A stretch of DNA of 40,990 nucleotides from contig PMHH01000155.1 of NCBI GenBank assembly GCA_003156595.1, forward strand, positions 1 to 40,990. The letters run 5' to 3'. Positions 24,646-32,759 of the stretch are shown in pieces. Position 1 is the stretch's first letter. Each line of letters begins with the position of its first letter. The notes under the pieces were generated by a model, which did not search any database, was not told the DNA's origin, and was given only the letters and a program-made list of their open reading frames with translations. Source of the DNA: Acidimicrobiaceae bacterium (GTDB lineage Bacteria; Actinomycetota; Acidimicrobiia; Acidimicrobiales; Palsa-688). A program made the position numbers and the translations under genes.

Positions 24646-25881
24646 TCAGGGCCCGCCGAAGACCAGCGGCAGCTGGAGTACGGTTCGCAGCATCGGGGTC
24701 CAGATCAGCTCGGCGCCCTCGGCGATCCGGTAGTCCGGAATCCGGCGGTGCCACTCCCGCATCGCCACCCGAAGCTCCAGCCGGGCCAGGTGGGATCCCA
24801 GGCACCGGTGAATGCCGCCGCCGAAGGCGGAGTGCCGGTTGACCGACCGGTCGAAGTCCACCTGGTCGGCACCCTCGACCGTCGCCGGGTCGGTGTTGGC
24901 CGCCCCGACGAACAGCAGCACCGATTCACCCTTGTGGACCGGGCAACCTTGCAAGTCGGCGTCCTCGGCCGCGATACGTGCCACCGCGCTGACTGGTGAC
25001 TCCCACCGGAGCAGCTCCTCGACCGCCGCGGGCACGACACCGGGATCGGCGACGATCCGCTGCCGCCGGGCCGGGTTATCGGCTAGGTGCACCCAGAAGC
25101 AGCAGAGGCTGTCGGTCACCGTGTCGAGCCCCGCCAGGATGAACAGATAGCAGACATCCATGATCTCGTCGCGGGTCAGCCGGATGCCATCCACCTCCGC
25201 CTCCAGGAGGTCGCGTAGCAGTCCGTCACCCGGTTCCCGCCCCAGCCGGTCGAGGGCGGACTCGAAGTACTCGTAGCACTCCTGGCCGGCGGTGGCGCGG
25301 GCCTTGGCCATCTTGTGGACCTCTGTCTCGCCATCGGCGCGGACAATCCCTTCCTTGATGTGCAGCAGGAAGTCGAGGTCCTCGAGCGGCAGTCCCAGCA
25401 GGCGCAGGAAGACGGTGGACGGCAGCGGGATGGCAAACTCCGAGGTGAAGTCACACGCACCGCGCTCGATAAACCGGTCGATCAACTGGTTGACGAGGAC
25501 GGTGACGTCCTGCTCCAGCTTGGCCATCTGGCGGGGGGCGAAATAGGGGTCGAGCAGGACCCGGTACTTCTTGTGGTCGGGTGGGTCGATCTGGAGCGGG
25601 ATCATGGGGCGGTCGTTGCCCAGCCCGCCCATGCCGCTGCCGAACTGCGACGAGAACACCTTCGGGTTGCGCAACACCTGGTCGACGTCGGTGGCGCGCG
25701 ACACCACAATGGTCGGCGTACCGCCGGGCAACTCGAGCTCGTCGCGCTTGGGGGGTCCGTCGCGCAACCGCTCGAAAGCGGGTCGCGGATCGCGGGCGAA
25801 CTCGGGGTCGAGCATCAGCTCGACCATCCAACCCGGCTGCGATGCATCAATGGGTGGCTGACGGGTGTCGGTCTGGCTCAT
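24646..25881 (-). CDS. Cytochrome P450
   Basis: A 411-residue soluble bacterial P450 that hydroxylates a substrate using electrons from a ferredoxin. The I-helix AGLDTVTD contains the acid-Thr pair, EELLRWESP gives the ExxR helix, and the heme loop FGGGIHRCLG places the Cys thiolate at 360. It is a close paralogue of the P450 at 36024-37196 (shared LLDPxFAPRQMA and EFAIPLPS stretches). Its own promoter region with a 20-bp palindrome lies in the 110-bp gap upstream. Confidence 0.95.
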   Translation of the reverse strand: MSQTDTRQPPIDASQPGWMVELMLDPEFARDPRPAFERLRDGPPKRDELELPGGTPTIVVSRATDVDQVLRNPKVFSSQFGSGMGGLGNDRPMIPLQIDPPDHKKYRVLLDPYFAPRQMAKLEQDVTVLVNQLIDRFIERGACDFTSEFAIPLPSTVFLRLLGLPLEDLDFLLHIKEGIVRADGETEVHKMAKARATAGQECYEYFESALDRLGREPGDGLLRDLLEAEVDGIRLTRDEIMDVCYLFILAGLDTVTDSLCCFWVHLADNPARRQRIVADPGVVPAAVEELLRWESPVSAVARIAAEDADLQGCPVHKGESVLLFVGAANTDPATVEGADQVDFDRSVNRHSAFGGGIHRCLGSHLARLELRVAMREWHRRIPDYRIAEGAELIWTPMLRTVLQLPLVFGGP

Positions 25882-25910
25882 CGGTTCCTTCCCGCCTCGG
25901 CGGTGCCACC

Positions 25911-25930
25911 CGGTGACCGGCCGGTCACCG
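25911..25930. promoter_or_regulatory. Perfect 20-bp palindrome, P450 operator
   Basis: CGGTGACCGG followed directly by its reverse complement CCGGTCACCG makes a perfect 20-bp palindrome 30 bp upstream of the P450 ATG, just downstream of the -10 box proposed at 25932-25937. That position is classic for repression. A TetR dimer is the likely ligand; the TetR genes at 24002 and 28085 are nearest. Confidence 0.65.
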
Positions 25931-25931
25931 C

Positions 25932-25959
25932 GTTGTACACTATGAGCTAATTATGTCAC
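25932..25959 (-). promoter_or_regulatory. Putative promoter of the P450 gene
   Basis: On the minus strand, GTGACA (25959-25954, one mismatch to TTGACA) is followed after 16 bases by TACAAC (25937-25932), a moderate match to TATAAT. The spacer is locally A+T-rich. Transcription would start within the 20-bp palindrome. Assigned by eye from consensus only. Confidence 0.45.
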
Positions 25960-25991
25960 ATCCGTTCAGATCCGTCGATACCCGCCGGCTG

Positions 25992-27209
25992 TCACAGCAC
26001 CGCCCCGGCCACCTTCAGCTCGAGGATGGTGTCCATGTCGAGGCCCAGCTCCTGCAAGACCTCGTCGGTATGCTCGCCATGCTCCGGGGCGCGGAGCAGG
26101 TCGGGCGGTTCCTCGTCGAACTGCAGGGGTGACGCCACCATGCGGAACGTGGCACCGGACGGCACCGTCACCTCTCTGAGGTAGCCGTTGGCGAGCACCT
26201 GAGGATCGGTGAGGAGCTCACTAGCGGTCTGCACCGGTGCCCACACGCCATCCACCTCGAGCAGGGCGGACTTCCACTCGTCGAAGGTGCGGCTGGCAAA
26301 GATCTCGTCGAGGATGGCAACGCACGCTTCGCTGTTCTGGGCGCGCGCCGACGCATCGACGAAACGGTCGTCGCCGGCAAGCTCGGGGCGGCCTACCTTG
26401 GTAACCAGATCTGCCCAGTACCGGTCGGACTCCAGCATGATCAACGACAAGAACCGGTCGTCCTTGGTGCGGTAACTGAGGACCAACGGGTTTGGCACTC
26501 GGGCCCGGTTCCCCTGGGGAAACCGCTCGAATCCAAACAGCCCAGCCATCAGAACCGCGGCGCCCGTTGCCCACATGCCGGTGGCCAGCAGCGAGTTGTC
26601 GACGACCAGCGCCTCGCCCGTCCGCTCCCGGTGGAACAGCGCGGCGGAGATGCCTCCGGCGATGGTCAAGCCAGATATGACGTCCCCGTAGGCGGGGCCG
26701 GGCTGCATGCTTGGATACTCCCCTGGGGTGCTGATGATGTCGGCCGAACCGCCTCGAGCCCAAAACGAGCAGGCGTCGTAGCCACCCCGCTCAGCCTCGG
26801 GCCCGCGCTGGCCGTGGCCCGAGCCCCGCACGTAGATGATCTTGGGGTTGACGGCCCGGAGATCGTCGACGTCGATCCGCAAATTGCGGCGGGCCTGGGG
26901 ACGGAAGTTGGTCAGGAATACGTCCGCCCCTTTCACCAGTTCGAGCAGTAGCTCGTAACCGCGCTCGCTCTTCAGGTCGAGCCCGACGCTCCGCTTCCCT
27001 CGATTGGGGAACTCCATCATGAAGTTGATCCCGCCGGGACCGCCGGGCATCAGGCCCGAGGTAACCAGCCCCCGCTGCGGGTCACCAGTCTCGGGATGCT
27101 CGATCTTGATGACGTCCGCTCCCCACTCGGCCAGGACGGCACCGGCCACTGGCACGTATGTCCAGGCGGCCACCTCGACCACCCGGATCCCGTTCATAAT
27201 GCCTTTCAC
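25992..27209 (-). CDS. CaiB/BaiF family (class III) CoA-transferase
   Basis: A 405-residue family III CoA-transferase, which moves CoA between carboxylic acids through an aspartyl-CoA intermediate. The N-terminal signature (RVVEVAAWTYVPVAGAVLAEWGADVIKIEHP) is clear, with the probable nucleophile Asp145 in RGGYDACSFWARGG. Bile-acid BaiF and racemases of the same fold are relatives, so transfer or epimerisation are both possible. It follows the SDR stop by 10 bp and lies upstream of the P450 promoter. ATG 27197, four codons in, is also a valid start. Confidence 0.92.
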   Translation of the reverse strand: MKGIMNGIRVVEVAAWTYVPVAGAVLAEWGADVIKIEHPETGDPQRGLVTSGLMPGGPGGINFMMEFPNRGKRSVGLDLKSERGYELLLELVKGADVFLTNFRPQARRNLRIDVDDLRAVNPKIIYVRGSGHGQRGPEAERGGYDACSFWARGGSADIISTPGEYPSMQPGPAYGDVISGLTIAGGISAALFHRERTGEALVVDNSLLATGMWATGAAVLMAGLFGFERFPQGNRARVPNPLVLSYRTKDDRFLSLIMLESDRYWADLVTKVGRPELAGDDRFVDASARAQNSEACVAILDEIFASRTFDEWKSALLEVDGVWAPVQTASELLTDPQVLANGYLREVTVPSGATFRMVASPLQFDEEPPDLLRAPEHGEHTDEVLQELGLDMDTILELKVAGAVL

Positions 27210-27219
27210 GTAGCTCTCC

Positions 27220-28044
27220 TCACTCCGATATCAGGGCGAACGCCGACAGGTCGAGGGTGCCCACCGCCATAGCCCCCATGGTTCCGCCGTCGGTCAGGAT
27301 GTTCTCCCCGGTGATGGCGGCCGCGGCCGGGGAGTTGAGGAAGATGAGCGGATAGGCCTGCTCGTCGGGCGTGGCCCGCCGGCCCAGCGGGATCGGGTAG
27401 TTGTCCATGAACGCCTTTCCGACCTGCTCCTCGAAGGCGGGCAGCATCGGCGTGTCGGTCGGCCCGGGACTGGTGCAGTTGATCCGGATGCCCCGCTTGG
27501 CCAGCTCGAAGGACCGCCAGACTGTCCACACGATGATGACCTCCTTGGACGGGGCGTAGCCGCTGGCGATCTCCCGGGGGTGCTCCTGAAGCCACTGCTT
27601 GCCGGCCGCGAACCCGTTGGTGGTGACGAGTGGCATCCACTTGGCGATGTTCGCCGTCCAGGCCGCGCCGGCGCCGGACGATATGGAGGCGATAGCGCCT
27701 CCTGAGGTCATATGGTCGGACACCAGGTCGGTCAGGAGGCGCAATCCCACGAAGTTGACCAGCATGGTGTCGAAGTCCGAGAATTTTCCACCGGGCAGCC
27801 CGGCACAGTTGAAGAGGGCGTCCACCGGGCCGCCGATCGCGTCCACGGCTGACTCGATGGCATCTGGATCCCGCAAGTCGACCTGGTGATAACCAGCGAC
27901 TTCGATCGGGGGTTCCTTCAAGTCGATGACGTGGGTCTCGGCGCCCAGTTCGGCCAGGTGACGCACGGTCGCGGCACCCATGCCGGCGCCCCCGCCGCCG
28001 CTCACCACCACTCGACGGCCCTCATAGGCCCACACTGATCCCAC
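27220..28044 (-). CDS. Short-chain dehydrogenase, 3-alpha-hydroxysteroid-dehydrogenase-like
   Basis: A 274-residue SDR with a variant Gly-rich loop SGGGGAGMG (15-23), NCAG at 79-82, Ser122-Ser123, and Tyr163-Lys167 in GYAPSKEVI. The pattern, with a long insert of about 30 residues (GAGAAWTANIAKWMPLV) before the active Tyr, matches bacterial 3-alpha-hydroxysteroid dehydrogenase/carbonyl reductase. It likely oxidises a secondary alcohol on a polycyclic or aliphatic substrate. GTG 28044 has GGGGGA upstream at good spacing. It is 40 bp after a TetR gene on the same strand. Confidence 0.88.
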   Translation of the reverse strand: MGSVWAYEGRRVVVSGGGGAGMGAATVRHLAELGAETHVIDLKEPPIEVAGYHQVDLRDPDAIESAVDAIGGPVDALFNCAGLPGGKFSDFDTMLVNFVGLRLLTDLVSDHMTSGGAIASISSGAGAAWTANIAKWMPLVTTNGFAAGKQWLQEHPREIASGYAPSKEVIIVWTVWRSFELAKRGIRINCTSPGPTDTPMLPAFEEQVGKAFMDNYPIPLGRRATPDEQAYPLIFLNSPAAAAITGENILTDGGTMGAMAVGTLDLSAFALISE

Positions 28045-28084
28045 GCCGGTCCCCCATCGCTCGTCCCGAACTGACGTTATCGGC

Positions 28085-28693
28085 TTACTCCGTAGTCACG
28101 CCGAGGGCCGGGAGGCAGAACCGCAGGACGTGCGCCCGGGCCTGATCACGATCCATCGGATGCTCGCGGCGCGCCTGCGGGCTGACGAAGCTCCAGACCA
28201 GGTCGAATATGGCGGCCGCGTCGCGACCCGGGTCGGCCTCGGGGAACGACCCGTTATCCGCGCCCCGGACCAACACCTGTCGCAACGGCGACACCAGCTG
28301 GGATCGAAGGTAGGCCACCTCCTCGTCGTAGCCCGCCGTCTGGCGGGCCGCCACGTTGAACATCACCAGCCGCTGGATGCGGCGCCTGTCGTAAGCGATC
28401 GCCAGCATCTCGTCGAGCCAGCCGTCAACGGCGTCGAGCGGCGTGACGGCCTCGTCCACGCGCCTGACCACGTCGGCCACCTCGCGCCCCGACGCGGTGC
28501 GAAACATGGCCAGGAGCAGGTCGTCCTTGGAGCGGAACTGCCGGTAGAAGGCGCGCGTCGACAGCCCGGCCTCGTCGAGGATGTCCTGCACGCTGGCGCG
28601 CTGAAATCCGTTGCAGCGCATCACCTTGAGGGCAGCATCCATGAGCTGGCCGCGCTCGGCCTGGGCCTCCGCCGACAGCGGTGCCTCGGTCAC
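28085..28693 (-). CDS. TetR-family transcriptional regulator
   Basis: A 202-residue TetR protein. The helix-turn-helix lies about 18-62 (ALKVMRCNGFQRASVQDILDEAGLSTRAFYRQFRSKDDLL pattern). The effector domain is of usual length and ends FCLPALGVTTE. GTG 28693 begins 2 bp after the aldolase stop, so it is inside the long minus operon and presumably follows its expression. No operator-like repeat was found immediately upstream, which is expected for an internal gene. Confidence 0.9.
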   Translation of the reverse strand: MTEAPLSAEAQAERGQLMDAALKVMRCNGFQRASVQDILDEAGLSTRAFYRQFRSKDDLLLAMFRTASGREVADVVRRVDEAVTPLDAVDGWLDEMLAIAYDRRRIQRLVMFNVAARQTAGYDEEVAYLRSQLVSPLRQVLVRGADNGSFPEADPGRDAAAIFDLVWSFVSPQARREHPMDRDQARAHVLRFCLPALGVTTE

Positions 28694-28695
28694 CC

Positions 28696-29901
28696 CTAGG
28701 CCAGGCCGCGGGTGAGCAGCATGCATCCGACGGTCGAGCCGGCCCCGTTGGCGACCACGGCCACCTCGGGGCGCCCGCCCACCTGGCGGTCACCACCGTC
28801 CCCGCGCAGCTGCAGCACGGCCTCATGGATCAGGCCAAAGCCGTGCAGGCGACCAGCCGACAGCTGGCCGCCGCTCGTGTTGAGGGGCAGCTCCCCGTCG
28901 AGGGCGATGCGGGACCCGCCCTCGAGGAATGAGGCCGCGCCACCCGTCGGGCAGAAGCCCAGCGCCTCCAGCCACAGCACCGTGATCATGGAGAAGCCAT
29001 CGTAGAGCTGGGCCACGTCGACGTCCGCGGGGGTGAGGTCCGCCCGCTCCCACAGGTGGGCAGCCGGGTCGCGCCCCGGAAAGGTGGCCAGATCCTCCCA
29101 CTGGTCCCATGACGGGCGGCCCCGCACAGCGGTCCCGACCGCGTGGATCTGGACCGGCACGTGAGCGGCGTCAGACGCGGTGTCCGTATGGGAAACCACC
29201 AAGGCGGTCGAGCCGTCGCAGGGCAGGTCGCAGTCGTACAGGCAGAGCGGTTCGGCGATCATGCGGGCGCCCAAGTAGTCGTCGAGGGTCATGGGCTCGC
29301 GCAGGAGGGCCTTGGGGTTGAGAGCGGCGTGCCGGCGGTTGCTCATGGCGATCTGGCCGAGCGACTCGCGTGTCAGGCCGAAGTGGTGGAAGTGGTACTG
29401 GGCAGAGTAAGCCAGCCAATCGACCGCCGACATGGCACCGAAGGGCACCAGGTACTGGAACGGCCCGGGCACCCCCCGGCCCATCCCCGACGATCCGATC
29501 CCGGCGCGCCCGCCCGAGCCCTGCGCGCTCGACTCGGTCACGGTGCGGTACACCAGTACGTGGCGGGACAGCCCGGTGGCGATGGCCATGCAGGCGTTTA
29601 CCACCGCCTGGAGCTGGGCGGCCCCGTCGAGACCACCGCTGTACCAATCGACGGATAGGCCGAGGGCGTCGATGACGTCGTTGGGCCCGGGACCGCCGAA
29701 GCCGCCGCTGGCCGTACCCCTCCCCCCGCCGGGATAGGTCGACAACCCGTCGATGTCATCAGGTTGGAGTCCGGCGTCCGCGATGGCGGCCTGCACCGAC
29801 TGCATGGTCAGCTCCATCTCCGACAAGCCTGTCCGCCGGCCGACGACCGATTGGCCGATCCCGGAGATGTAGGAGAGGCGCTCGCCGATCCGGGTGGTCA
29901 C
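28696..29901 (-). CDS. Ltp2-like aldolase (SCP2-thiolase superfamily)
   Basis: A 401-residue thiolase-fold protein. The position of the thiolase nucleophile Cys reads WYSGGLDGAAQL, so thiolysis is unlikely. Similar Cys-less proteins (Ltp2 of actinobacterial cholesterol degradation) perform a retro-aldol cleavage of a tertiary hydroxyacyl-CoA together with a DUF35 protein. Later motifs are CDGSTALVVS, LYDGFS and GRLHGFGLIHEA. GTG 29901 overlaps the DUF35 stop by 4 bp, matching that partnership. It would release propionyl-CoA or a similar unit from a branched side chain (inference). Confidence 0.85.
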   Translation of the reverse strand: MTTRIGERLSYISGIGQSVVGRRTGLSEMELTMQSVQAAIADAGLQPDDIDGLSTYPGGGRGTASGGFGGPGPNDVIDALGLSVDWYSGGLDGAAQLQAVVNACMAIATGLSRHVLVYRTVTESSAQGSGGRAGIGSSGMGRGVPGPFQYLVPFGAMSAVDWLAYSAQYHFHHFGLTRESLGQIAMSNRRHAALNPKALLREPMTLDDYLGARMIAEPLCLYDCDLPCDGSTALVVSHTDTASDAAHVPVQIHAVGTAVRGRPSWDQWEDLATFPGRDPAAHLWERADLTPADVDVAQLYDGFSMITVLWLEALGFCPTGGAASFLEGGSRIALDGELPLNTSGGQLSAGRLHGFGLIHEAVLQLRGDGGDRQVGGRPEVAVVANGAGSTVGCMLLTRGLA

Positions 29902-30335
29902 GGCGACTCCTGCCGCGGACGGAAGAGCGGGTAGTAGATGCCGTCGACGATTTCGAAGACCAGCTCCACCTCCATGCCGAGGATGACGTCGTCCCCATCG
30001 ATGCCCACCAGGTTGGTCGTGAGAAAGAGACCGGCCTGCTCGTTCAGCTCCACCAGGGCGATGATGTAGGGCTCCGAACCGGGAATCCAGGCTTTGTGAT
30101 TGACGGTGAAGGTGGCCACCCGCCCCCGGCCGCTGACGGCCTCGGGCGAGACGTTGGCGCCGCGGCAACGCCGGCAACGAGGAGCGGCGGGGTGCACCCA
30201 CCATCCACAGTCGCCACAGTGGTGCATGTGCAGGCGGCCGTCCCCTCCACCAGTCCAGTACTCCTGGTTGTCGGGGTCGAGGAATGGCCGCAGGCGGAGC
30301 GGCAGCACCTCGCCGACCTCTCTTCGGCCGGCCAC
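29898..30335 (-). CDS. DUF35 zinc-ribbon/OB-fold protein (aldolase partner)
   Basis: A 145-residue protein with an N-terminal helix, a four-cysteine rubredoxin-like zinc ribbon (Cys40, Cys43, Cys54, Cys57) and an OB-fold domain (about 65-140). In actinobacterial steroid degradation DUF35 domains bind and activate Ltp2-type aldolases, supplying part of the CoA site; here it is a free-standing protein rather than a domain of a MaoC protein. Its stop overlaps the aldolase start by 4 bp, which supports a 1:1 complex. Confidence 0.92.
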   Translation of the reverse strand: MAGRREVGEVLPLRLRPFLDPDNQEYWTGGGDGRLHMHHCGDCGWWVHPAAPRCRRCRGANVSPEAVSGRGRVATFTVNHKAWIPGSEPYIIALVELNEQAGLFLTTNLVGIDGDDVILGMEVELVFEIVDGIYYPLFRPRQESP

Positions 30336-30336
30336 C

Positions 30337-31842
30337 TCAGGCCCCCACCAGTAGTTGCAGCAGCTCGGCGCGGGGAACCTTTCCCATCTGATTGCGCGGC
30401 AGGTGCTCGACGATCACCAGTCGCTCCGGCACCTTGTACGCGGCCAGCTCCTCCCGGCAGTGCGCCATGATGGCCACCTCGTTGGGCACCTCCCCGGGCC
30501 GGCGCTCGACGACCGCCCCCACCCGTTCGCCCAACCGCTCGTCAGGCACCCCCACGACTGCGCACGCTCCTACGCCGGGCGCTTCGCCGAGGACCCGCTC
30601 GACCTCGGCCGGATACACGTTGGCCCCGCCCCGGATGATCACCTGACTCTTGCGACCCACGACCCGCAGATGGCCACTTGGCTCGAGCACGCCCAGGTCA
30701 CCGGTCCGCAAGGCGCCGTCCGTCAGCACCGCTCCCGACGCCTCGGGCTGCTTCCAGTAGCCGAGCAGGGGTCGGTAGCGGCCGGCCCATGGACCGCTGG
30801 TCCGGGCAGACAACACCAGCTCACCGTCGACCGTCCCCACATGTACGTGGTCCAGGGGGCGCCCGCTGGTGGCGGGCGGGCGCTCGCCGGTGACGTCATC
30901 GATGCTGACCAGGGCGGGGGCCTCGGTCAACCCGTAGGTCCGGCTCACCCGTACACCGAAGCGTTCCTCGAACGCGGCCCGGAGGCGGTCAGGGCAATCG
31001 CCGCCGCCGACCCAGACTTCCTCCAAGCTGGCCAGGTCCTCCCGCGTGACGGAGACGTCATTGACCATGGTGTGCAGCTGGGCGGGCGGGCCATTCCAAA
31101 CGGTAACCCGCTCCCGCCGGATCCAGTCGACGACCGAGGCCACGTCGCCGGGTTCGATGATGACCGCGGTGGCTTCCGCCTGGGCGGTCAGGAGCGTCGT
31201 CAGCACCATCATGTTGAGGATGGTCAGCGGCAGGGAATCACCCTTGCGCAATCCCGGCCCCCACCCGCGCCGCGCCACCGTCGCCGCCCCGGGCAGCACC
31301 AGGCCGGCCTGGCTGTGTACGGCGCCCTTGGGGAACCCGGTGGTTCCGCTCGTGTAGGCGATGGCCGCGGGCGCGTCGGAATCGGGCTGGGGTACCCGAG
31401 GTCGCCCGGCGGACGCGTCAAGAGCGGCGTGCCAAGCGGCCGGCGCCACGATTTGCACCTCCTGGCCGACCCGTCCGACCAGGTCGGTGGCGCTGGGTTC
31501 GTCCGCCAGCACCACCTGGGCTCCCGAGTCGGTGACCAGGAACGCCTTCTCGGGAGGTGCCAAGGCCCGGCTGATCCCCACCCAGATGGCCCCGAGCCGC
31601 ATGGCTCCATGGAACGCCACCACGATGTCGAGATCGTTGGGCAGGGCCGCCGCAACCCGGTCGCCGGGCCTGACCCCGAGGTCGTGGAGGGCGCCGGCGG
31701 CCTGGTCGGCCCAGGCGTCGAGCTCGGCGTACGACGTCCGGCCTTGTCGGGTGACCAGCGCCAGCCCGGCTGGGTCGTTTGCCAAGGCGGCGTCGAGGAC
31801 ATCGAACACGCCGGCCGGCACCACCGGGGCCGGACCGCTCAC
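30337..31842 (-). CDS. Acyl-CoA ligase (AMP-forming)
   Basis: A 501-residue ANL-family enzyme with YTSGTTGFPKGAVHS (about 166-180), TYGLTEAP, TGDLGVLEPSGHLRVVGRKSQVIIRGG and the C-terminal Lys in NQMGKVPRAEL. All key motifs are intact. It is shorter than the ligase at 21144 and shares little beyond motifs, so the two likely act on different acids. GTG 31842 overlaps the crotonase stop by 4 bp; the DUF35 start follows after 1 base. Confidence 0.93.
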   Translation of the reverse strand: MSGPAPVVPAGVFDVLDAALANDPAGLALVTRQGRTSYAELDAWADQAAGALHDLGVRPGDRVAAALPNDLDIVVAFHGAMRLGAIWVGISRALAPPEKAFLVTDSGAQVVLADEPSATDLVGRVGQEVQIVAPAAWHAALDASAGRPRVPQPDSDAPAAIAYTSGTTGFPKGAVHSQAGLVLPGAATVARRGWGPGLRKGDSLPLTILNMMVLTTLLTAQAEATAVIIEPGDVASVVDWIRRERVTVWNGPPAQLHTMVNDVSVTREDLASLEEVWVGGGDCPDRLRAAFEERFGVRVSRTYGLTEAPALVSIDDVTGERPPATSGRPLDHVHVGTVDGELVLSARTSGPWAGRYRPLLGYWKQPEASGAVLTDGALRTGDLGVLEPSGHLRVVGRKSQVIIRGGANVYPAEVERVLGEAPGVGACAVVGVPDERLGERVGAVVERRPGEVPNEVAIMAHCREELAAYKVPERLVIVEHLPRNQMGKVPRAELLQLLVGA

Positions 31843-32759
31843 CGGGTCGGAACCGGCGCTTCGGGTCGATCTTTGACTGCAGGCAAGACTGGAGGCGCAG
31901 TGCGCCAGTCCGGGATCCCGTCCGCCGGCTCGGCGGCCGGGTACTTCGACTCGTGGATCTCTGCCCAGTGGGAATGGTTGAGCTGGTGCAGCGTGAAGCA
32001 GGCGTTGAGCGAGTTGTAGAAGCCCATGTTGTCCACGCTCTGGTTGACGGACTCCTTGATGAGCAGGGCCGCCATGGTCGGGACCTTGGCGATGCGGCGG
32101 GCGAACGCGAGTGTCTGTTCCTCCAGGTCGAGGCGGGGAAAGACCTTGGACACCATGCCCAACCGGTAGGCCTCCTCGACGTCGATCGAGTCACCGGTCA
32201 GCATCAGTTCCTTGGTGCGGCGCGGTCCCAGCTCCCACGGGTGGGCGAAGTACTCGAGCCCGCACATCCCCAGCCGGGTCCCGACCACGTCGGCGAACAC
32301 GGCGTCGTCGGCGGCCACGATCAGGTCGCACGCCCACATCAGCATGAGCCCCGCTGCGTACACCGGACCTTGCACCTGGGCGATGGTGATCTTCCGCAGG
32401 TCGCGCCAGCGCCGGGTGTTCTGGAAGTAGTAGTGCCACTCCTGGAGCATGCGCTTCTCGGCTCCCTCCCGGGTGCCTCCGTTGGTGACCGCGCTCGGAT
32501 GCTGGTCGGGACCGGGAGCAAAGTCGGCCCGGGATTCGGCCGAGCCCATGTCGTGGCCGGCCGAGAAGAGGGGCCCCGCTCCGCCGAGTATCACCACCCG
32601 CACCAGGTCATCGGCCTCGGCACGGCGGAAGGCCGCGTCCAGCTCCACCAGCAGGCCCCGGTTCTGGGCGTTGCGGGCCTTGGGCCGGTTGAGCATGATC
32701 CGGGCGATGGTGCCTCCGTCGAGGCCCTCGTAGGTGATGAACCGGTACTCGTCGCTCAT
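31839..32759 (-). CDS. Crotonase-family protein lacking both hydratase glutamates
   Basis: A 306-residue crotonase with the oxyanion-hole loop FSAGHDM (65-71). The two general glutamates of hydratases are replaced: the AGxxE position reads AGLML (Leu140), and the second site reads VVGTRLG (Gly160). Simple hydration is therefore doubtful; hydrolysis, isomerisation or C-C bond cleavage seen in other crotonases are alternatives. An insert of about 30 residues (RADFAPGPDQHPS and nearby) follows the loop. ATG 32759 overlaps the amidohydrolase stop by 4 bp. Confidence 0.88.
   Translation of the reverse strand: MSDEYRFITYEGLDGGTIARIMLNRPKARNAQNRGLLVELDAAFRRAEADDLVRVVILGGAGPLFSAGHDMGSAESRADFAPGPDQHPSAVTNGGTREGAEKRMLQEWHYYFQNTRRWRDLRKITIAQVQGPVYAAGLMLMWACDLIVAADDAVFADVVGTRLGMCGLEYFAHPWELGPRRTKELMLTGDSIDVEEAYRLGMVSKVFPRLDLEEQTLAFARRIAKVPTMAALLIKESVNQSVDNMGFYNSLNACFTLHQLNHSHWAEIHESKYPAAEPADGIPDWRTAPPVLPAVKDRPEAPVPTR

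Noticed and set aside
30355-32019. Long plus-strand open frame of 554 codons antisense to the acyl-CoA ligase
   Set aside because: Same shadow effect; the ligase motifs are all intact on the minus strand.
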